Position numbers and translations under genes: made by a program. The notes under the pieces are model-generated. The model did not search any database, was not told where the DNA came from, and saw only the letters and a program-made list of their open reading frames with translations. This document shows positions 1-4,538 of a stretch of DNA of 5,060 bases, piece after piece. Position 1 is the first letter of the stretch; every line of letters begins with the position of its first letter. The stretch spans positions 1-5,060 of the forward strand of contig CAIJTL010000257.1 in the NCBI GenBank assembly GCA_903823545.1, read 5' to 3'. This DNA is from an uncultured Planctomycetaceae bacterium (GTDB lineage Bacteria > Planctomycetota > Planctomycetia > Planctomycetales > Planctomycetaceae).

Positions 1-1455
1 CATCGTTCTGAAAGAGGATGAGACGGGGGACGGCAAGTCTCCCGTCAAGCCGTGAGCTGCTGAGAAGTAAGGCTCGGCGGGAGCCGCGCCCTCCCGGCAA
101 CCAGCCTCTCGGTTAGCCTCTGAATTGCCGTCGCCATCACGCCAATGGCAGATCGCTTGCGAGAACGAATGCGACGACGAAGCCGCGAGCGTCTTGGCGA
201 TCGCGATTGCATCGTTGCGTAAGGTGCTCTCATCGGTCAGCAATTGAGTGACCCGCGCTTCGCCTGTTGTGAGTGTGCCGGTCTTATCGAGACAAAGCTC
301 ACGGACTTCTGCCAATCGTTCGAGCGCTTCGCCGTTGCGAAACAAAATCTGCCGTTTCGCCGCAACGCCGATCGCCGTCCAAACGGCCAACGGAGTTGCG
401 AGGCCAAGACCACACGGGCAAGCAATCAACACGACCGCTAAGGCGCTCATGACACCACGGTCCAATGAGGTCTGCCACCAATGAAACAACATGGTCAATA
501 ACGCGACCGCTGTGATCATCGGAAAGAACCAACCAGAGACGCGATCGCTCAATCGCTGGTAAGGGCCTTGCGACTTGCGTGCTTCTCGGACGGCCGCGAT
601 GAGTCGAGCGACGGCTGTTTGCGACGGAGAAGAAGTCAGTTCTAACAGCACATCACCGTCGAGGTTTAACGTGCCGCCGAGAATACGATCGCCGTGTTGT
701 TTCGAGACGGACCAACTCTCTCCGGTCAGGACTTGCTCATCCACACTGACCGACGATGACAACAACCGTCCGTCGGCTGGAAATCGTTCGCCAGCGAGAA
801 CTCGTACGGTGGCAGGCGGCAACACTTCAGCCAGCGGGATCATGCAGTTTCGGCCATCGTCCGTGACCAAGCGGACTCGATCTGGCAGCAACCGTTCGAG
901 TTCGTCGAGTGCCTGCGTGGCTTTCAGCTTTCCAGTTGCTTCCAGCCAGCGACCGAGCGTCACTGTGACGAGGATCACGCAACCGACTTCGAAGTAGACA
1001 TCGCCTCTCCCACGCACAACGGACACAGCGGAGTATCCAAACGCAGCTAATACGCCGGTCATCAGTAAGAGATCAGTCGAGAGGCGACCATGTCGAACAT
1101 CGTCGATCGCATTTGTTAATAACGGCCCACCCAACAAGAACAGAACTGGCAGCGAAAACAGCAAGCCGAGATATCGCAGCAAGTCAAAGTAACTCGCTGA
1201 CAGTACGTCGGTGGTTTCGCCATAGACCGTGTCGGACCACAAGGCCATCGTGAAGCAGACGACATTCAGCGTGAAAAAAATCGCGAGCCCCAACTTCGTC
1301 AGCGTCCAAACCGCTGCGCCCGTTTCACCTCGCTCACGAGTGACCTCGGCAGCGAAGCGACAGCCGTAACAGCAAAACAACGGCGAGTCGTCGCTCGGCT
1401 CATTTCGCCATGAGCGCCCAACAGGCAGACCGCAGTAAGAGCAAGAGTGGGACAT
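1..1455 (-). CDS. ccoI: Copper-translocating P1B-type ATPase, CcoI/FixI-like (3' end beyond window)
   Basis: The product probably exports Cu(I) across the inner membrane for assembly of the CuB site of the cbb3 oxidase encoded just upstream. The 485 visible codons run to position 1 without a stop. The N-terminus has C5-x-x-C8-G followed by C28-C29-Y-G-C32, the cysteine-rich signature of CcoI/FixI ATPases, which supports the ATG at 1455. The first membrane helix starts near residue 52, so the HMA domain usual in CcoI is missing. Hydrophobic segments lie near 52-72, 88-116, 126-147, 153-173, 306-327 and 335-367. The actuator loop has TGES at 244-247, the metal-binding helix has CPC at 346-348, and the phosphorylated Asp is D390 in DKTGT. 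The usual His-Pro motif reads His-Ser (H429-S430). Residues from about 447 onward are encoded by a hairpin-rich repeat. The P-domain end and last helices lie outside the window. ATPase identity is near certain; the CcoI role is inferred from the Cys signature and neighbours. Confidence 0.9.
   Translation of the reverse strand, partial: MSHSCSYCGLPVGRSWRNEPSDDSPLFCCYGCRFAAEVTRERGETGAAVWTLTKLGLAIFFTLNVVCFTMALWSDTVYGETTDVLSASYFDLLRYLGLLFSLPVLFLLGGPLLTNAIDDVRHGRLSTDLLLMTGVLAAFGYSAVSVVRGRGDVYFEVGCVILVTVTLGRWLEATGKLKATQALDELERLLPDRVRLVTDDGRNCMIPLAEVLPPATVRVLAGERFPADGRLLSSSVSVDEQVLTGESWSVSKQHGDRILGGTLNLDGDVLLELTSSPSQTAVARLIAAVREARKSQGPYQRLSDRVSGWFFPMITAVALLTMLFHWWQTSLDRGVMSALAVVLIACPCGLGLATPLAVWTAIGVAAKRQILFRNGEALERLAEVRELCLDKTGTLTTGEARVTQLLTDESTLRNDAIAIAKTLAASSSHSFSQAICHWRDGDGNSEANREAGCREGAAPAEPYFSAAHGLTGDLPSPVSSSFRTM
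22..118. repeat. Hairpin-rich REP/MITE-like element inside the ATPase gene
   Basis: Three consecutive inverted repeats are visible. The arms 22-31 and 37-46 pair at 9 of 10 positions around a 5-base loop. A GC-rich centre can fold two ways: 71-75 with 81-85 (GGCTC/GAGCC), or 78-83 with 91-96 (CGGGAG/CTCCCG). The third pairs 96-102 with 111-118 with one bulge. The central bases resemble a dispersed repeat I remember from planctomycete genomes, whose translation contains REGEAPAEP; here the ATPase frame reads REGAAPAEP (residues 454-462). The exact ends are uncertain, and the family assignment is recollection, not a search. The element is in frame and brings no stop codon. Confidence 0.65.
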
Positions 1456-1459
1456 GATG

Positions 1460-1463
1460 CTTC
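1460..1463 (-). promoter_or_regulatory. Weak ribosome binding site of the ATPase gene, at a repeat boundary
   Basis: On the minus strand GAAG lies four bases before the ATG at 1455. It overlaps the shared 7-mer TTCGTAG (1461-1467, plus strand) that opens the foldback repeat, so the repeat supplies part of the ribosome binding site. The match to a Shine-Dalgarno sequence is weak, and the function is inferred. Confidence 0.4.
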
Positions 1464-1543
1464 GTAGCGCAGGCGGCTCGCGTGTATTTCGTCGAATGAA
1501 ATCTCACTGACACAAAACTCACAGGCGAGCCGCCTGTGCTACG
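1463..1543. repeat. Foldback (inverted) repeat between the 58-aa gene and ccoI
   Basis: Arms 1463-1481 and 1525-1543 are inverted copies matching at 18 of 19 positions, with the core CAGGCGGCTCGC. The loop holds a smaller inverted repeat (ATTTC 1486-1490, GAAAT 1498-1502). The element fills nearly the whole 95-base gap between the stop of the 58-aa gene and the ATPase start. No T-run follows the stem in the direction of transcription, so it is not an ordinary intrinsic terminator. I remember this arm sequence as a common dispersed repeat in planctomycete genomes, but could not check. Confidence 0.85.
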
Positions 1544-1550
1544 TGTCACA

Positions 1551-1727
1551 TTACGGCGGAGTCACAAGCTCGACCTTCAATGCCGGTAGTAAAAACGAAA
1601 GCACATAACCGACAACGAAGATCCAAAATAGAACCCACATCAAGTGGACGTACCACGGAATTCGGTTGCTGATGTAATGATGAAAACGGTTTTCAACTTC
1701 GGGAGGCGATTCTTCGAGTTGGTTCAT
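1551..1727 (-). CDS. 58-aa single-pass membrane protein of the cbb3 cluster
   Basis: A small protein of 58 residues with a short acidic N-terminus (EESPPEVE), an amphipathic stretch with HHYISNRIPW at 16-25, one hydrophobic helix at about 25-50 and a short polar tail. The start is supported by GGAGA seven bases upstream (1735-1739) and by a four-base ATGA overlap with the preceding gene, which suggests translational coupling. It has no CxxCH and so no c-type haem. Its place in the cluster and the Pro-Trp entry into the helix are reminiscent of the N-terminal anchor of CcoP, or of a CcoQ-like small subunit, but I cannot assign it to a family. I infer a small subunit or assembly partner of the oxidase. 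The coding call is stronger than the functional one. Confidence 0.8.
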   Translation of the reverse strand: MNQLEESPPEVENRFHHYISNRIPWYVHLMWVLFWIFVVGYVLSFLLPALKVELVTPP

Positions 1728-2029
1728 CGTGCGGTCTCCGTCTCACGGTGGTCGAGCCACTCTTCAGTTTCCAAAAATGTGTTCTTCGGGGCTTCAATGT
1801 CGTGGAACATGCCACGCATCGTGGCCCACGCCAACATGCAAAAGAATCCAAGGCTTGCTAGCAGGTAGTTCACAATAGGAGTGACCGCGAACATCCCGTC
1901 TGTGTTGCCTCGGAAGATGTGAATGAATTCGATGAACTTCCCGCCAAAGCCATACAGACACGGGAGCAGAATCGTAAATGCGAGGATGACGGTGAAACGC
2001 CAATCAGAGCGGGGAGTGTTGGATTGCAT
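1724..2029 (-). CDS. 101-aa membrane protein with CcoS/FixS-like C-terminus
   Basis: The protein has two hydrophobic helices, at about 11-30 and 46-70, followed by a polar acidic tail. The end of helix 2 and what follows (W68-A69, G73, F75, D77-I78-E79, P81) have the same spacing as the W-A-x3-G-x-F/Y-x-D-L-D/E-x-P motif of CcoS/FixS, a small protein needed for cofactor insertion into cbb3 oxidase. CcoS is normally a single-helix protein of about 50 residues, so this would be a longer form with an extra N-terminal helix. The open frame continues upstream to an ATG at 2137, but those residues are encoded by the repeat-containing spacer and are not hydrophobic. The ATG at 2029 has GAGAAG just upstream and gives a clean N-terminus. 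The stop overlaps the next start. The CcoS relation is inference by eye. Confidence 0.82.
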   Translation of the reverse strand: MQSNTPRSDWRFTVILAFTILLPCLYGFGGKFIEFIHIFRGNTDGMFAVTPIVNYLLASLGFFCMLAWATMRGMFHDIEAPKNTFLETEEWLDHRETETAR

Positions 2030-2033
2030 AAAT

Positions 2034-2039
2034 CTTCTC
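2034..2039 (-). promoter_or_regulatory. Ribosome binding site choosing the 101-aa start
   Basis: GAGAAG on the minus strand lies four bases before the ATG at 2029. This favours the short start over the upstream in-frame ATG at 2137, which would add 36 residues translated from spacer and repeat DNA. Confidence 0.5.
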
Positions 2040-2048
2040 GTGTCGTGT

Positions 2049-2062
2049 TTGAATACGATCAA
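2049..2062 (-). promoter_or_regulatory. Possible FNR/FixK-type box
   Basis: The minus strand reads TTGAT-CGTA-TTCAA, nine of ten positions of the FNR/ANR/FixK consensus TTGAT-N4-ATCAA. Oxygen-responsive Crp/FNR regulators control many cbb3 operons, which makes the match notable. Its centre is only about 26 bases before the ATG at 2029, too close for classical activation of that gene from a start site between them. It could instead block a start there, or be chance: a one-mismatch match is not rare in 5 kb. Confidence 0.25.
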
Positions 2063-2081
2063 TGACTCGTGGCGAAAACCT

Positions 2082-2230
2082 TCAACGCAAAGGTGCAAAG
2101 GATCGCAATGAAACGCGAAGGATTTCGAGTCCGTCATTCAACATCACGCACCGCGATGAACGTTTTTCGGAACAACCTCTTAGAGTTTCTTTTTTGCGGT
2201 TCTTCGCGGTGCTTTGCACCTTTGCGTTGA
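2082..2230. repeat. Long foldback repeat in the ccoO to 101-aa gene spacer
   Basis: Arms 2082-2100 and 2212-2230 are perfect 19-base inverted copies (TCAACGCAAAGG and onward). Pairing continues imperfectly to 2120 and 2192, giving 32 of 39 matches. The arms contain a loose internal period of CGCAAAG-like units (CGCAAAG, TGCAAAG, CGCAATG, CGCGAAG). The 219-base gap 2030-2248 consists mostly of this element; apart from it I see only the FNR-like box and a ribosome binding site. Repeats with this AACGCAAAGG motif are scattered in several environmental phyla by my recollection. It contains no supportable gene. Confidence 0.85.
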
Positions 2231-2248
2231 GAATCTTTGCTATGCCAA

Positions 2249-2944
2249 TCATTCGGTTTTGGAGCTTGGGATTTCCGCCGGGAGTGGCGTGGGCTGGTAC
2301 TGTTCGTAGTACGGATAACTTTCGAGCCACGAGCCGAGCCATTGGATGTAGGTCAGGACTGCGAGGCCGCGTGCGTTGGGCTTGTCGGGAGAGCCATCAA
2401 AGAACCACGGATACTCTGGCATTGGGCTCCCTTCTGAGAGCGATGTCGGCTTGAAGAGATGCACTGCCTGCCAATCGTTCGAGCGACGACCACCCTCACG
2501 CGAAAGATCGGGGCCCACTCGGCGAGTGCCGAACATCACCGGCCGCTGCAATTCGTTCTGGTACTCAATGCTCTTGGAGACCGGACCGAATCGTTGCTCT
2601 TCGTTGCTGACGGGGCGAACGAATTGGCTGTGACAATGCCAGCAGGCTTCGCCGACGTAGAGCTTACGGCCAAGCCGCAACGTGTCAGCCGTCTTTTGAT
2701 TGAACCACTTCTCGCGAGCGGCCACTTCTTCGGGAGGCTTACCGTAAGCCTTCTCGAACGGTTCAGGATACCGTCTTGCAAGATCCTCGAACTGATACCG
2801 CAAGTTGCCGTTCACGAGTTGTTCGGCAGTCAGTTCCGGTAAGTCTTGATACATCAACGCTGGCACAACCGCATTCGACACGAATGCGAGTCCGAAGAAA
2901 GCCAGACCGGCGATCAGCATGATGCCTGCTTTTGATTCGAGCAT
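2249..2944 (-). CDS. ccoO: cbb3-type cytochrome c oxidase subunit II (monohaem cytochrome c)
   Basis: CcoO is a membrane-anchored c-type cytochrome facing the periplasm that passes electrons to the low-spin haem b of CcoN. The 231 residues begin with an uncleaved N-terminal helix (about 8-31). The haem c site is CWHCH at 101-105, followed by SQFVRP as in the CcoO family (CxxCHSQ-x-[IV]RP). Further family landmarks are RFG at 118-120, RRVGPDL at 141-147 with the GGRRSNDW block ending at 158, and SPMPEYPW at 173-180, where M175 is the likely axial haem ligand. The haem site sits about 30 residues later than I expect for proteobacterial CcoO, because of a charged insert at about 40-88. The ATG at 2944 has GAAGG seven bases upstream. 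The gap to ccoN is 119 bases, filled by a foldback repeat. There is only one CxxCH, so this is not a CcoO-CcoP fusion. Confidence 0.97.
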   Translation of the reverse strand: MLESKAGIMLIAGLAFFGLAFVSNAVVPALMYQDLPELTAEQLVNGNLRYQFEDLARRYPEPFEKAYGKPPEEVAAREKWFNQKTADTLRLGRKLYVGEACWHCHSQFVRPVSNEEQRFGPVSKSIEYQNELQRPVMFGTRRVGPDLSREGGRRSNDWQAVHLFKPTSLSEGSPMPEYPWFFDGSPDKPNARGLAVLTYIQWLGSWLESYPYYEQYQPTPLPAEIPSSKTE

Positions 2945-2951
2945 GGAGACA

Positions 2952-2956
2952 CCTTC
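2952..2956 (-). promoter_or_regulatory. ccoO ribosome binding site abutting a repeat
   Basis: GAAGG on the minus strand, seven bases before the ccoO ATG. Three of its bases belong to the TTCGTAG 7-mer (2954-2960) at the edge of the foldback repeat. In the mRNA a strong stem would end four bases before it, so folding could affect ribosome access. That effect is inferred. Confidence 0.6.
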
Positions 2957-2959
2957 GTA

Positions 2960-3041
2960 GGGTGGGTCGAGTCATCGAGACCCACCATCAGATTTCAGAG
3001 TTCGTATTTCGATCGATGGGCCTCGATGACTCGACCCATCC
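2960..3041. repeat. Foldback repeat between ccoN and ccoO
   Basis: Arms 2960-2984 and 3017-3041 are inverted copies with 23 of 25 matches; the common core is TGGGTCGAGTCATCGAG. The loop is 32 bases. I remember this arm as a widely scattered repeat in planctomycetes and some other phyla. It fills most of the ccoN-ccoO gap. No T-run follows the stem in the minus direction, so simple termination is unlikely. A role in mRNA processing, or in stabilising the ccoN 3' end, is possible. Confidence 0.87.
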
Positions 3042-3063
3042 TAATATTGAGCCGGTGTCACGA

Positions 3064-4470
3064 TTATGCGGGCAAAGCTTCAGACTTCAGCGAGGCCTTG
3101 TTGAGTGGGCTTTGTTGCCACGTCTTCCAAAGATTCACACAGAACAGAACTTGGCCAGCGAACATCGCGATTCCCGCGAAGATGCGGACGATCCAGAACG
3201 GTTGAGAGATTTCGACCGACGCATCCCACGGTTGAAGTGCGGCCCAACTCCAGCCTTGAAATAACCCAGCGAGAGTGAGATCCAGCGCCATTGTGAAGAG
3301 GCCGACTGAGGACAGCCAGAAGTGCCATTCGCAGAGTTTCGGGCTGGCCCACTCGGTCTTGAGCAGTCGTGGAAACAAGTAGGTCATGACTCCCAACAAC
3401 CATTGTCCGAACACGCCGAACATCACGAGGTGTGCGTGGCCGACAACCCAGTCAGAGAAGTGGATCAAAGCTTGGAATGTCAGCGTCGTTTGCAACGCAC
3501 ATTGAGCGCACGTGATCGCGTAAAAGACCATCCCGGTGAAGAACCAACGGATCGGCAGGTTCGTTGCGAGTGCACGGCTGGAGCCTTTCAGCGTTCCGAA
3601 GAAGTTGACGATCACCGTCAGAACGACCATCTCGACAGCGATCGTCGAAACGATCGCTCCGTACTGCAGGAACATTGGAATTGGCGTGTAAAGGAAGTGG
3701 TGAATTCCTTGCAGCGGATAAAAGAACGCCAACCCCCAGAAACCGACCATCGACATCCCGTGGCTCCAGATCGGCTTTCGCAACAAGATCGGGACGAAGA
3801 AGTACATCGATCCCCAGCCCAGCGGCGTCACGAACAAGCCCACGAGGTCGTGAATAAACAAGCCGCCGACAGCTCCGGCGCTGGTTCCGCAGACGAAATA
3901 CTGCGGCACAAAATTGCCCATCGCGTAGGTCAAGAAAGTCCAAACAAAGGCCGCGAGGAAGTACCACAACGTGACGTACATCGGGCCTTTAATCTTCAAG
4001 ATCGGAGCCATGAAGTTCACTGCGACCAATCCCAAGCCAAGTTGAGCGACCGGGTCGATCCACACTGGCGTCTCACCCCATTCCAGTCCTTGAGCTTCTC
4101 CCATCAGAATTCCGCCAGCGGTCGAAAGAACGACAAGCTGCCACGCCGCGAAGATTAGGTAGGATAACGTGCGACTGAATACAGGCCGCAGCGTCAGCCT
4201 GGGAACGATCCAATGCAGATTGCCTAGGAAGGCGTTTGCAAGGAACCCGTAGGCAATAGCATTCGTATGGATCATGCGCCAGCGACCAGGCGACAGCAGT
4301 TCGATGCCGTTGAAAGGATTATGGCGAATCAACTGAAACGCCATCAGGAAGCCGCCGAGCATCGAGATAAACAGATAAGCGATTGAGGCTAAGAAGTACC
4401 AGACGACGAGCCGCTCTTCGATCAGAGCTCGATTCGGCGGAACATCGCGAGTGAGTGATTCGTTGGTCAT
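3064..4470 (-). CDS. ccoN: cbb3-type cytochrome c oxidase subunit I (catalytic)
   Basis: CcoN reduces O2 to water at the haem b3-CuB centre and contributes to the proton gradient. The 468-residue protein is hydrophobic throughout, consistent with the usual 12 helices. All expected ligands are present: low-spin haem b H68 (in IHTNA) and H347; haem b3 H345 (WVVGHAH, 341-347); CuB H207 (IHDLVG), H257 and H258 (GIHH); and Y251, the position of the Tyr cross-linked to a CuB His. The HFW block at 383-385 is also family-like. Compared with the proteobacterial consensus I remember, H207 is followed by D, not N; position 243 is G, not H; and the TFEGP block is replaced by TCAQCA (320-325), putting Gln at 323 where Glu is conserved. 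The ATG at 4470 has only a distant AAGG (about ten bases away). The upstream gene ends 68 bases before; ccoO follows. Confidence 0.98.
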   Translation of the reverse strand: MTNESLTRDVPPNRALIEERLVVWYFLASIAYLFISMLGGFLMAFQLIRHNPFNGIELLSPGRWRMIHTNAIAYGFLANAFLGNLHWIVPRLTLRPVFSRTLSYLIFAAWQLVVLSTAGGILMGEAQGLEWGETPVWIDPVAQLGLGLVAVNFMAPILKIKGPMYVTLWYFLAAFVWTFLTYAMGNFVPQYFVCGTSAGAVGGLFIHDLVGLFVTPLGWGSMYFFVPILLRKPIWSHGMSMVGFWGLAFFYPLQGIHHFLYTPIPMFLQYGAIVSTIAVEMVVLTVIVNFFGTLKGSSRALATNLPIRWFFTGMVFYAITCAQCALQTTLTFQALIHFSDWVVGHAHLVMFGVFGQWLLGVMTYLFPRLLKTEWASPKLCEWHFWLSSVGLFTMALDLTLAGLFQGWSWAALQPWDASVEISQPFWIVRIFAGIAMFAGQVLFCVNLWKTWQQSPLNKASLKSEALPA

Positions 4471-4521
4471 TGGTCCGTTGCCTTGGTCAGTTGTCAGTTC
4501 GCGTTGTGGTCAGAGTTGGTC
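4463..4521. repeat. Degenerate TTGGTC heptamer-like repeats at the ccoN start
   Basis: TGGTC occurs five times in 58 bases (4464, 4471, 4484, 4507 and 4517), four of them as TTGGTC or after an A-T junction, with a TTGTCAGTT variant in between. Two copies seven bases apart (4464 and 4471) flank the ccoN ATG. It resembles the short heptameric tandem repeats found in intergenic DNA of several phyla, but is too degenerate to be certain. The 68-base gap 4471-4538 holds nothing else I can support. Confidence 0.35.
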
Positions 4522-4538
4522 GACGCAGAAAGTTTTGA

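Noticed and set aside
575..997. A 140-residue plus-strand open frame
   Set aside because: Ser/Thr/Arg-rich translation antisense to the ATPase actuator domain; no ribosome binding site or domain.
1..1455. Frameshifted or broken ATPase gene
   Set aside because: Translated codon by codon, the frame is open from the ATG at 1455 to position 1 with all visible catalytic motifs in order. Only the repeat insert and the His-Ser change are odd, so I do not call it a pseudogene.
1463..1543. Rho-independent terminator between the small genes and the ATPase
   Set aside because: The loop is long and no T-run follows the stem in the minus direction; the arm looks like a dispersed repeat.
1724..2137. Longer version of the 101-aa protein starting at 2137
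   Set aside because: The extra 36 residues are translated from spacer and one repeat arm, and the internal ATG at 2029 has a better ribosome binding site and the expected N-terminal helix.
2062..2454. A plus-strand open frame of 130 residues crossing the spacer and the end of ccoO
   Set aside because: It runs through both arms of the foldback repeat and then antisense to ccoO; its sequence shows no protein-like features.
2960..3041. Terminator after ccoN
   Set aside because: No T-run follows the stem, and termination here would cut ccoO off from its partner gene without any visible promoter of its own.
3452..3967. A 171-residue minus-strand frame overlapping ccoN in another phase
   Set aside because: Arg- and Asp-rich low-information sequence within ccoN; no independent support.
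3322..4158. A 278-residue open frame on the plus strand opposite ccoN
   Set aside because: Its product is rich in charged residues, Gln and His with no domain or hydrophobic pattern. It lies wholly antisense to ccoN, whose motifs are unmistakable. It is a shadow of codon use.
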